From positions 1 to 9,587 of the forward strand of contig JAIRPZ010000267.1 in the NCBI GenBank assembly GCA_031256755.1: a stretch of 9,587 nucleotides of DNA, given 5' to 3'. Source of the DNA: Planctomycetaceae bacterium. GTDB lineage: Bacteria > Planctomycetota > Planctomycetia > Pirellulales > Thermoguttaceae. The notes beneath the pieces are model-generated. The model was not told the DNA's origin. It made no database searches and worked only from the letters and a program-made list of their open reading frames with translations. The translations under genes were made by a program, and so were the position numbers. The first letter of the stretch is position 1. The number at the start of each line of letters is the position of its first letter. Positions 1 to 6,561 of this stretch are shown here, piece by piece.

Positions 1-1405
1 CAACTTCCGCACTGGTCAGTTTGATCGTGATGCCGTCAATGACCGCTTCGGCTTTGTGATAATGTCCGTCCTCCCCGGCAATTTCAAACCAGTCAGGGCT
101 TTTTCCGTCACGGGTTTTCAATTCTTCAGCATTCTTGAAATAAACAACAGCAGTGCTGCCGTCAATTTGCAATTTGTCAAATACCGGCGAACCGGCTTCA
201 GGATATTGCCGGTGCGAATTGTAATACCGTTGGAGTACCAGAGATGCCAGACGCTCACCGACCGGCTTTTTTTGCGTCGGGTGAATGTCTTTAATATTTG
301 TTACCAAATCATTGATGACGACTTGTCCGGTTTTCGGGATTTCCTTTTCGATAGACGACTGGGCTTCCCAAATTTCCGGCAGCCGCATCGGATCGCCGCC
401 GTAATGAAAAGGGGCCAGTTGAACATAATAAAAGCCGAGATCAGGATTATTGAACACCGTCCGCCAGCCCTGAATGAGGGCTTTCATCTTTTCGGCGTAC
501 ATCATTCCGTCTCCCAGATTCGCTTCCCCCTGATACCAAATCACTCCCTTAATAGCAAACGGCAGCATCGGATGAATCATCGCATTATACAGCGTTGCCG
601 GATCAGTATTCTTATGATACGGCGGGTCTTCGAGAGCCAGTGCATCGGCAATCTTTTTCAGTGCCGGTACGGATTGAAAACCAGCCGGCGGAATCCATGG
701 TTCAATTCGGGTTCCTCCCCAAGAAGCATTGATCAAACCGATGGGAACACCGACATTCAGTTTACTGCCGAAATAATAACCGACTGCGGAAAACTGCGGA
801 ACGGACTCTCTGCTGCTTTCCCGCCATGAAGAAACAAGTTTTAACTGTTCCTGCGGGACTTTATTGTGGGCTTTGGCAATATGAAAAAGGCGGAGTCGCG
901 GATTATCTGCCGATTCCATGGTCTCTTTGAATTCGGCGGACTGTTTAACCGTCCACTCCATATTGGATTGACCGGAGCAAAGCCAGACATCGCCGGCAAA
1001 AACATTTTTGAGTTCAATGGTTTTGTTTTCTTTGGTCGATCGAACGGAAATCGAATAAGGACCGCCCGAATGAAGTTTTTTGATTTGGATTGTCCAGCGT
1101 CCCGACTTGTCGACAACCGGCGACAGATACGCCTGCACCGGATTAGCAAGCCTATAATCCATGCCGGGAGGTGCCGGCGGAACGGGAGTCCGGTTGTTGA
1201 TGATCACGGACACGGAGTCGCCCGGTTCTGCCCAGCCCCAGATCGGAATATCATTGCCGCATTGCAAAACCATATTTTCGCCGAAAATTTCCGGCAGACG
1301 GAATTCCGCAAAAACCGGTGCCGCACCGAAAAACAATATGACTGCCGCAAGCGGAAGTAAAAAACAAACAGGCAAAGAACGCTTTTGCAGAGGAAAAAAT
1401 GACAT
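1..1405 (-). CDS. Sialate O-acetylesterase (SGNH/DUF303 type), partial, C-terminus beyond left edge
   Basis: The enzyme removes O-acetyl groups from sialic acids or acetylated glycans and is probably exported. The frame is open from ATG 1405 to the window edge (468 codons, no stop). Residues 1-33 form a signal peptide: basic KR at 8-9, a hydrophobic core, and a likely cut after VFA (31-33). A beta-sandwich-like N-terminal part (about 35-135) precedes the hydrolase core. There, GQSNM (145-149) carries the nucleophile Ser147, INASWGGTRIEPW (225-237) and GVIWYQGEANL (287-297) are family blocks, and KDIHP (372-376) supplies Asp373 and His375. All catalytic elements are therefore inside the visible part. 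The start is supported by a strong Shine-Dalgarno, AAGGAG at 1413-1418, 7 nt upstream. top6B lies upstream on the same strand, but the 192-nt gap with its own palindrome and candidate promoter suggests separate control. The substrate is inferred from family; carbohydrate acetyl or xylan esterase is the alternative. Confidence 0.9.
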   Translation of the reverse strand, partial: MSFFPLQKRSLPVCFLLPLAAVILFFGAAPVFAEFRLPEIFGENMVLQCGNDIPIWGWAEPGDSVSVIINNRTPVPPAPPGMDYRLANPVQAYLSPVVDKSGRWTIQIKKLHSGGPYSISVRSTKENKTIELKNVFAGDVWLCSGQSNMEWTVKQSAEFKETMESADNPRLRLFHIAKAHNKVPQEQLKLVSSWRESSRESVPQFSAVGYYFGSKLNVGVPIGLINASWGGTRIEPWIPPAGFQSVPALKKIADALALEDPPYHKNTDPATLYNAMIHPMLPFAIKGVIWYQGEANLGDGMMYAEKMKALIQGWRTVFNNPDLGFYYVQLAPFHYGGDPMRLPEIWEAQSSIEKEIPKTGQVVINDLVTNIKDIHPTQKKPVGERLASLVLQRYYNSHRQYPEAGSPVFDKLQIDGSTAVVYFKNAEELKTRDGKSPDWFEIAGEDGHYHKAEAVIDGITIKLTSAEV

Positions 1406-1412
1406 AGAAAAT

Positions 1413-1418
1413 CTCCTT
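1413..1418 (-). promoter_or_regulatory. Shine-Dalgarno site of the sialate O-acetylesterase
   Basis: AAGGAG is read on the minus strand, 7 nt before ATG 1405. It is one of the clearest ribosome-binding sites in the window and fixes the esterase start. Confidence 0.75.
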
Positions 1419-1441
1419 GTAAGGGTGAATATCCGATACGC

Positions 1442-1505
1442 CGGAAGCCGGCAGTATCTGAGGAAACAGGTAAATCCTTTGTCCTCATTGTACTGCCGGA
1501 TTCCG
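1442..1505. repeat. 64-nt imperfect palindrome upstream of the esterase gene
   Basis: Three paired blocks are visible: CGGAA (1442-1446) with TTCCG (1501-1505), CCGGCAGTA (1448-1456) with TACTGCCGG (1491-1499), and GAGGA (1460-1464) with TCCTC (1482-1486). They are separated by a one-base mismatch and a 3/4-nt internal loop, giving 19 pairs and a 17-nt loop. The structure lies 37 nt upstream of the esterase ATG and about 93 nt past the top6B stop. No T-tract follows on either strand, so it is not a classical intrinsic terminator. Its right arm overlaps a candidate -10 for the esterase. It may be an operator, a leader RNA structure or a small palindromic repeat element; the sequence does not decide. 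Confidence 0.6.
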
Positions 1506-1514
1506 TTCCTGCAA
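1487..1514 (-). promoter_or_regulatory. Candidate promoter of the sialate O-acetylesterase
   Basis: On the minus strand, TTGCAG (1509-1514) and TACAAT (1487-1492) are 16 nt apart. The -10 is good and the -35 poor (3 of 6 consensus positions). Transcription would start near 1480, giving a leader of about 75 nt. The -10 lies across the right arm of the 1442-1505 palindrome, so a protein bound there would block it. Weak on its own. Confidence 0.25.
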
Positions 1515-1597
1515 GCCGTGTTCCGAAGAAACTGCCGCCGTTTTTATCTTTAATGGCGGGCGGTAGCCCAATTGCCCGTCCGGCGAGGACTGCCGGG

Positions 1598-3535
1598 TTA
1601 GGCGGTTAAGTCGGAACCGGCAATGATGACGTTTCTGCCGAAATCATCCTCCGTCTCTTCGACCGGCTTGCCGTCTTCGCCAAGAACCGCATCCGCCATC
1701 ACCGTTTTACTCTTTGCCGTTTGAAGCAGCGCATCATACAGCATCTTCCGGTCCATTCCGTTGACACCGGACACCGCCGATGCCACTTCGCCAAGATAAC
1801 GCAGAAAAATAGACCGCCGCTCTCCTTCGTGTTTCACCTTTTCCCGACGCTTCATATACATCCCGAATTTCCGACCGACCGACTGCAACGCCAGACGCAA
1901 TTCCTTCTGTATGTCAGGATAAGACGCAATCGCTTCTTTACTTTCCGAAGTGAACGGCACCCAAACACTTGCCAAATGGACAATCAGCGTCACAGGTCCC
2001 CGCGGCAGTTGTCCCCGCGTCTGATTCAAACCGTAAGAACGCCAGTTCATCCCCGTCACCGTTTGCGTGATTAAACACGCCCCCGGCTGAAATTGCAGCG
2101 GCACACGATTCGCGTAACGATAAACATTCATCGATTGCCCTTCACTTAAATTGAGCGATTGCAGCGATTCGTGCAGCCGGATGATTTCCTTGTCTTCAAT
2201 GTTTTTCGGCGAAACACGTGGACGCAGCCGGGCATTTTTGATAATTTTATCAGCGGCATCCGCACCAAGTCCGTCAAAGGTGGAGGTTAAAAACTGCCGC
2301 AGCGTCCGTGCATCGCTTTCGCCGAGCATTTCCTGCAACGTCTCCATCGAGACCTTATGCGATGCCGGCACACCGCCGTAGGCAAGTCCGACTTCAATCT
2401 GAAAAGGATTGCCCCGATAAACCGCCGGAGGACGGGTTGCTGTTACAAAAAATTGTCCGGGAACAACTTTATGCAAACCCTTTAAGAGATGTTCCTCGCC
2501 GATGGGGGAAATACAGTCCGTTGACGGCGGCGGAATCTTTGCCGATTGAATCACTTCATAAAGTTTTTCGGCTTCGCTGCGGTGAATTTTCTGCGGCGGC
2601 TTGCGGTAATCAAGACCCGCCTCGCTGCAAAATTGTTTTGCCGCAGACGGCGACACCTTGCAGAATGCTTCCGTCAGAAATTTGCCGAGCGATTTTTCGG
2701 AGGAAACGTGAAGCATGTGAGCAAACCGCCCCAGTTCTACACCGTAAGGATGCGGCTTGATTTCCACCGGTTCCGGCGGCAGTTCTGTTATCACGCGTTC
2801 ATAATGTTTTTCTGTTCCGTCAGGGTCAGTATAGTGAAGGGTGACATGCGGATTGGAGATGGCGGTCTGTTCAAGATATTCGTCAACGCTGCCTCGTCCG
2901 CGGTTGTATTTTGCTTCGAGTTCAATGGTGACGCGGGTACCGTTTGGCACTTCGACCCATTCGATTTCATGTTTGGTCATCCATTTCCGTCCTTCGTCAT
3001 TTGGCGGAATATCTTCACCGTCGCCGCTGCCGTTGAGAATATCCGGCTTGTTTGTTTTTGTATCAATTTTGATTTCAAAATAGTGGGCGGGTTTTCGGGG
3101 TGAAATTTTGGAAACGACTTTGACGGGTTTGCCTGTGGTGAGGAGACCGTACATACCGGCGGCGGAAATGCCGATGCCTTGCTGCCCGCGGGACATGCGG
3201 AGACGGTGAAATTTTGAGCCGTAAAGGAGTTTTCCGAAGATAAGCGGAATTTGTTTTTTGACGATGCCGGGGCCGTTGTCTTGTATACCGGCTTTATATT
3301 TGTCTTTTCCTGCCGGCTCGATATGAACCCATATTTCGGGCAGAATACCGGCTTCTTCGCAGGCATCGAGTGAATTGTCGACGGCTTCTTTGACGGCGGT
3401 GAGCAGGGCTTTGCGCGGGTTATCGAAGCCGAGCAGGTGGCGGTTTTTTGCAAAAAACTCGCTGACGGAGATTTCTTTTTGGGACTTTGCCATCTCCTCT
3501 GCGGAGGAACGGCGTTTCGATGACGCTTCAGACAT
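1598..3535 (-). CDS. top6B: DNA topoisomerase VI subunit B (ATPase subunit)
   Basis: This is the GHKL-type ATPase half of the heterotetrameric type IIB topoisomerase. With the Spo11-like A subunit it passes duplex DNA through a double-strand break to relax or decatenate DNA. At 645 aa it is close to the longer known B subunits. The Bergerat-fold motifs are intact: KEAVDNSLDA (49-58, with Glu50 and Asn54), QDNGPGI (85-91) and SRGQQGIGISAAGMY (115-129). A helical linker region follows at about 265-335. The transducer carries WVPFTSESKEAIAS (525-538), whose Lys533 matches the conserved switch lysine that contacts ATP. A charged C-terminal tail ends the protein. ATG 3535 lacks a clear Shine-Dalgarno; Met15 (ATG 3493) is an alternative but has a purine-rich site directly abutting it. 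No A-subunit gene lies on either side within the window, although the two genes are usually adjacent. Topoisomerase VI is mainly archaeal and plant, and sporadic in bacteria. Confidence 0.95.
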   Translation of the reverse strand: MSEASSKRRSSAEEMAKSQKEISVSEFFAKNRHLLGFDNPRKALLTAVKEAVDNSLDACEEAGILPEIWVHIEPAGKDKYKAGIQDNGPGIVKKQIPLIFGKLLYGSKFHRLRMSRGQQGIGISAAGMYGLLTTGKPVKVVSKISPRKPAHYFEIKIDTKTNKPDILNGSGDGEDIPPNDEGRKWMTKHEIEWVEVPNGTRVTIELEAKYNRGRGSVDEYLEQTAISNPHVTLHYTDPDGTEKHYERVITELPPEPVEIKPHPYGVELGRFAHMLHVSSEKSLGKFLTEAFCKVSPSAAKQFCSEAGLDYRKPPQKIHRSEAEKLYEVIQSAKIPPPSTDCISPIGEEHLLKGLHKVVPGQFFVTATRPPAVYRGNPFQIEVGLAYGGVPASHKVSMETLQEMLGESDARTLRQFLTSTFDGLGADAADKIIKNARLRPRVSPKNIEDKEIIRLHESLQSLNLSEGQSMNVYRYANRVPLQFQPGACLITQTVTGMNWRSYGLNQTRGQLPRGPVTLIVHLASVWVPFTSESKEAIASYPDIQKELRLALQSVGRKFGMYMKRREKVKHEGERRSIFLRYLGEVASAVSGVNGMDRKMLYDALLQTAKSKTVMADAVLGEDGKPVEETEDDFGRNVIIAGSDLTA

Positions 3536-3554
3536 GAGTAAAGGTAAAACGCTT

Positions 3555-3570
3555 CAATGTTCGGACATTG
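3555..3570. promoter_or_regulatory. Perfect 6-bp palindrome overlapping the top6B promoter
   Basis: CAATGT (3555-3560), TCGG, ACATTG (3565-3570) forms a perfect inverted repeat with a 4-nt centre. It covers the downstream part of the candidate top6B -10 and the expected transcription start. It could be an operator or a small hairpin at the very 5' end of the mRNA. Confidence 0.35.
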
Positions 3571-3575
3571 TAGCA
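3567..3575 (-). promoter_or_regulatory. Candidate extended -10 promoter of top6B
   Basis: Read on the minus strand, TGCTACAAT combines an extended TGn element (3573-3575) with a TACAAT -10 (3567-3572). No good -35 is seen at 16-18 nt. The start would be near 3560, giving a leader of about 25 nt to ATG 3535. Extended -10 promoters often do without a -35, so this is plausible but unproven. Confidence 0.35.
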
Positions 3576-3629
3576 GATTTTGGGTGATTTTACAGATCGT
3601 GAATGACAGACAGCGATGAATCACTGCGT

Positions 3630-3657
3630 TTGCCGCACAGGCGGCATGCGGTATAAT
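3630..3657 (+). promoter_or_regulatory. Sigma70-like promoter before the decayed gene
   Basis: TTGCCG (3630-3635) and a perfect TATAAT (3652-3657) lie 16 nt apart. The ATG at 3669 is only 11 nt after the -10, so a transcript from here would be nearly leaderless. The spacer is largely occupied by the palindrome at 3631-3646. The promoter looks intact although the gene behind it is broken. Confidence 0.5.
3631..3646. promoter_or_regulatory. Palindrome in the promoter spacer (possible operator)
   Basis: TGCCGC (3631-3636), ACAG, GCGGCA (3641-3646) is a perfect 6-bp inverted repeat with a 4-nt centre. It starts inside the -35 and fills most of the spacer of the plus-strand promoter, a usual place for a repressor site. 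No T-tract follows on either strand, so it is not a terminator. Confidence 0.3.
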
Positions 3658-3668
3658 GCACGCAATGT

Positions 3669-4337
3669 ATGAAAAATAACAAAGATGTCTGCATTGACTA
3701 TCCAGATGGACAACCCGTTGCCGAGAGCAAGAAATCTATTTCTGAACACTTATCCGACGGATACGATATGGTCTATCTTTCTCTTCGCACAGACAATCTT
3801 GATATTCTCGTTGTGGTAACCGGTGACCAAGCAGAAGGCGGTATATGTTTATATGTCAAGATGTCAGATGACAAAAAACATGGAATGAAAAGTCCGTATT
3901 GAAAACATTACTGAACAAAGAAGCACTGGCACTGACAGTCATTGTATCAAACACACAGCCAGCACCGGAAAAAACAACGGACGGCAGCATGTTCCCACAT
4001 CCGTCAAAGATTCCTGTTGTTTTTGGGACCGTTGCCTTTGCATTGTTAGAGTGAACTACTTTTCTACAGCAGGAGTTCCAAGTATGGGAATATTTTTTAA
4101 TACATGATTTTCGTGGCATCGAAAATGGTATCCGGTGGGAAAAAGCATCGTGTGTGGCATCAACAACGTATTGCGATGCTTGCGGAACGCCAAACGCACG
4201 CGAAAACGCTCATTGCAAACGAACAAGGCAGAGTTTAATTACTGGAAATGCTCTTGGAAAAGTGGGACGAAAAAATATTTATCCCTTATTTCAAAGAATA
4301 CCAAGACATTATTGAAATATTTTCTTCAATGCATTAA
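3669..4337 (+). pseudogene. Decayed gene of about 220 codons, two frameshifts and two stops; family uncertain
   Basis: Four stretches line up as one broken reading frame. Codons from ATG 3669 run 77 codons to TGA 3900. A -1 shift at the A6 run (3873-3878) instead opens a frame through LKTLLNKEALALTVIVSN up to TGA 4052. The same frame continues past that stop through FQVWEYFLIHDFRGIENG. A second shift near the A5 run (4140-4144) restores the original frame with WHQQRIAMLAERQTHAK, a TAA at 4236, and a final segment to TAA 4335. The stretch is visibly more AT-rich than its neighbours, suggesting acquired DNA. IDYPDGQPVAES near the start, WEYFLIHDFRGIE in the middle and a charged helix rich in E, R and Q near the end faintly recall, in the right order, the Uma2/DUF820 endonuclease-like family. 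The central family motifs are not recognisable, so this is only a hypothesis. The first 77 codons could still be translated as a short protein. The 177 nt from 4338 to 4514 hold no gene; CCCGCCG (4428-4434) could pair with CGGCGGG (4457-4463), but no T-tract follows. Confidence 0.55.
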
Positions 4338-4514
4338 CGACCGGATAAAAGTTAACGCTCTTGCCAGTTATAGTGCGTATGTTGCCGATAAATCATCGCC
4401 GACCGGTACCCGTATTTTATCTTGTAACCCGCCGAAACCGCAGAGTCTCTTGCCGGCGGCGGGGCTGTCCGGTAATCTATACAATTATCGTCAATCCCCT
4501 TCCCCGCAAAAATC

Positions 4515-5651
4515 ATGACGCTGCAACACTGGACACTGCTCGACACCAAACACGGAATCTATCAGGAAACATTCGATTTTTCCTGCGGAGATGTGAACAT
4601 TTCCAAACGCCGTCTGCACGGCGGACGCTCCGACGGCGTTGATATCGTCCGCATCGATAACGGTAAACTGGCGGTTTTCCTGCTGCCGACACGCGGAATG
4701 GGGCTGTGGAAAGTCCTGTGCGGCGATGTCGAACTCAAATGGGATTCTCCGGCTTCCGGTCCGGTACATCCCGCCCTCGTACCCGTTTCCGACCCCGGCG
4801 GTCTCGGCTGGCTCGAAGGCTTTGACGAATGGCTTGTCCGCTGCGGTCTCGAAAGCAACGGCTCGCCGGAATTCAATGCCGACGGCTCCCTCCGTTATCC
4901 GCTGCACGGCCGAATCGCCAACCTGCCCGCCCATTCCCTCGCTCTTTCGTTTGAACCCGAAACCGGCAAAATCATGCTGACCGGCAAAGTTCTCGAATCA
5001 AAACTGTTCTTCAAAAAACTGGAACTGACCTCAACGCTCGCCGTCACTGCCGGTTCAACGGAATGGACAGTGCAGGACACCATTACGAATCTTTCTTCCG
5101 AACCGGGAGAATTTGAATTACTGTACCACATCAATACCGGACAGCCGTTTGCCGCACCGGGCAGTAAAGTTGCCGTTCCCTTTGATTTAATGACACCGCG
5201 TACCCGTGCCGCCGCCGAAAACCTGCCGCATTGGGACACGCTTTGCCCGGAAATGCCCGGCAGTGAAGAAGTCGTCTTTTTCTTTGAACCCGCCGGCAAT
5301 GCCGACGGGGAATGTCAAACGATGTTAACCAATCCGAAAGGCAGCCGGGGACTGGGTTTATCGTTTTCAGTAAAGGAATTTCCTTATTTTTGTTTTTGGA
5401 AAAGCCGGTTAGCCAATACCGACGGCTATGTTTGCGGCATGGAGCCGTGCGTCAATTTCCCGAACACGAAATCGTTTGAAAAAAAACATGACCGGGTTGT
5501 GCCGCTCAAACCGGGTGAATCCAAAACGTTCGGATTGCGGTTTGACATTCTGACCGATACGCCGTCCGTGCAGAAAAGAGAAAAGGAAATCAGCGGCATC
5601 GCCGGTCTGCGGAAGATAGAACCGCAGCCGAAAAAAGAATGGAGCGAATGA
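4515..5651 (+). CDS. DUF4432 family protein (aldose 1-epimerase-like)
   Basis: This 378-aa cytoplasmic protein belongs to the galactose-mutarotase-like beta-sandwich superfamily, DUF4432 branch. It probably binds or epimerises a sugar; the true substrate is not known to me. Family blocks seen are LPTRGMGLWK (57-66), DSPASGPVHP (77-86), GGLGWLEGFDEWLVRCGLES (95-114), LHGRIANLP (130-138), LYHINTG (203-209) and GMEPCVNFPN (308-317). His131, His205 and Glu310 sit where mutarotases place their catalytic histidines and glutamate (inferred). There is no signal peptide. The start agrees with the family N-terminus (WTLLDTKHGIY), though no Shine-Dalgarno precedes it; the upstream bases are pyrimidine-rich. 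Possible -10 elements are TACAAT (4480-4485, no -35) and TAATCT (4473-4478, 17 nt after TTGCCG at 4450). The gene is followed by an overlapping small ORF and a secreted protein on the same strand. Confidence 0.85.
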   Translation: MTLQHWTLLDTKHGIYQETFDFSCGDVNISKRRLHGGRSDGVDIVRIDNGKLAVFLLPTRGMGLWKVLCGDVELKWDSPASGPVHPALVPVSDPGGLGWLEGFDEWLVRCGLESNGSPEFNADGSLRYPLHGRIANLPAHSLALSFEPETGKIMLTGKVLESKLFFKKLELTSTLAVTAGSTEWTVQDTITNLSSEPGEFELLYHINTGQPFAAPGSKVAVPFDLMTPRTRAAAENLPHWDTLCPEMPGSEEVVFFFEPAGNADGECQTMLTNPKGSRGLGLSFSVKEFPYFCFWKSRLANTDGYVCGMEPCVNFPNTKSFEKKHDRVVPLKPGESKTFGLRFDILTDTPSVQKREKEISGIAGLRKIEPQPKKEWSE

Positions 5652-5752
5652 TGTCCGGCTTTGACGAAACAGCAGAATTCAAGAGGAACGGGGAACACGA
5701 AATATCCAAGAAACTGAAGAACGTTTGTCTATTTGCCGATATTAACCGGTAA
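5651..5752 (+). CDS. Possible small coupled ORF, 33 codons
   Basis: The DUF4432 stop overlaps a pair of in-frame ATGs (5648 and 5651) in the ATGATG arrangement typical of translational coupling. GGAG (5641-5644) lies 6 nt before ATG 5651. The product would be a charged 33-aa peptide beginning MSGFDETAEFKRNGEHE and ending at TAA 5750. It matches no family I know and has no membrane segment. It may be a real small protein, the start of a decayed gene, or chance. Confidence 0.25.
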   Translation: MSGFDETAEFKRNGEHEISKKLKNVCLFADINR

Positions 5753-5774
5753 CGGGTACAGAGTTTTCAGGATT

Positions 5775-5783
5775 AGGAAGGGA
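5775..5783 (+). promoter_or_regulatory. Shine-Dalgarno deciding the start of the secreted protein
   Basis: AGGAAGGGA lies 6 nt before ATG 5790. It favours that start over the in-frame TTG at 5733, which would add 19 residues in front of an otherwise complete signal peptide. Confidence 0.6.
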
Positions 5784-5789
5784 TTTCAT

Positions 5790-6557
5790 ATGCAGATGCA
5801 GCGGCAATGGCTACAGCAGCGGGTTTTGTGTTTGACCGGTTTGCTTTTTTTGGCGGGGCAATCTTTCGGCGGCGAGTTGCCGTGGAAAAAGCCGGCGGAC
5901 AGCGATACCGCCGTTGTTCCGGCATTTTGTATTACCGCTGCGGAAGAGAACCCGCCGGTGAATATTCTGTCGGTGCAGGCACTTGCGCCGGTTCCGCCGC
6001 GTGTGATCGAAACGGCACCGATGCCGCTTGTCAACCCGCCGGCAGGAGCATCAATCAATCAGCCGCCTGTGCCTGCGGACGCGGCGCGTTCTGCCCGGCT
6101 TGTATCGGCCGTTCCGTGCAGCGAAAAAATTAAACTAAAATCACTCAAAGACATTTCGCACGACATTCGTCCGAAAAATGCGGCAGAATTGCCGCCGGAA
6201 TGTATTCTGGAAACAGAACCCTATTCCGGCAGACATTTTGCCCAAACTTGTTTCCAATGGAAAGCGTCCGCCGTTTGCACGAAAGGGGCGTATTTTGAAG
6301 ATGTCCAATTAGAGCGGTACGGACACACGGCTTGCCCGCTTTTACAGCCGGTCATTTCCGGGGCGAAGTTTTTTGTGACTGTGCCGCTGCTGCCCTACAA
6401 AATGGGGGTTACGCCGCCGACCGAATGTGTCTATACGCTGGGACATTACCGTGCCGGAAGTTGTGCGCCGTATATGATCGATCCGTTCCCGATTTCAATC
6501 CGCGGTGCGCTGTTTGAAGCCGGTGCAGTTACCGGTGCAATTCTGGCTATTCCGTAG
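5790..6557 (+). CDS. Secreted cysteine-rich protein with a planctomycete-type C-terminal domain, function unknown
   Basis: The protein is 255 aa from ATG 5790. Residues 1-27 are a signal peptide: basic residues to position 11, the hydrophobic stretch LCLTGLLFLAG, and a likely cut near SFG/GE. A proline- and alanine-rich linker of low complexity covers about 30-110. The C-terminal half (about 138-245) is a compact block with ECILETEPYSGRHF (137-150), YFEDVQLERYGH (168-179), SGAKFF (190-195), VPLLPYKMG (198-206), ECVYTLGHYRAGSCAP (212-227) and SIRGALFEAG (236-245). Seven cysteines lie in 110-225, compatible with disulfides outside the cytoplasm. I recall similar blocks (ERYG, LPYKM, ECVYTLGHYRPG) only in uncharacterised planctomycete proteins; that is memory, not a search. 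Upstream on the same strand are DUF4432 and the small ORF, 138 nt before this start. Its stop is 4 bp from that of argB on the other strand. No function is proposed. Confidence 0.75.
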   Translation: MQMQRQWLQQRVLCLTGLLFLAGQSFGGELPWKKPADSDTAVVPAFCITAAEENPPVNILSVQALAPVPPRVIETAPMPLVNPPAGASINQPPVPADAARSARLVSAVPCSEKIKLKSLKDISHDIRPKNAAELPPECILETEPYSGRHFAQTCFQWKASAVCTKGAYFEDVQLERYGHTACPLLQPVISGAKFFVTVPLLPYKMGVTPPTECVYTLGHYRAGSCAPYMIDPFPISIRGALFEAGAVTGAILAIP

Positions 6558-6561
6558 CGGA

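Noticed and set aside
56..829. Long plus-strand open frame opposite the esterase gene
   Set aside because: It is antisense to a clearly conserved sialate O-acetylesterase frame, its translation shows no family features, and it has no convincing start site.
1531..1597. Intrinsic terminator after top6B
   Set aside because: Short GC-rich inverted repeats (for example CGGGC with GCCCG) can be drawn, but no T-tract follows on the minus strand and the stems are only 4-5 bp.
2546..3103. 185-codon plus-strand open frame opposite top6B
   Set aside because: It overlaps the ATPase and helical part of an unmistakable topoisomerase VI B gene on the other strand; the translation is low in recognisable motifs.
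3873..3879. Programmed -1 frameshift at AAAAAAC
   Set aside because: The heptamer is not in the phase of the usual slippery site, and the frame reached soon meets a TGA; later a second shift and a TAA are needed, so decay is the simpler reading.
5733..5789. Longer form of the secreted protein from TTG 5733
   Set aside because: ATG 5790 has a strong Shine-Dalgarno and directly starts a complete signal peptide; the extension would place 19 charged and polar residues in front of it.
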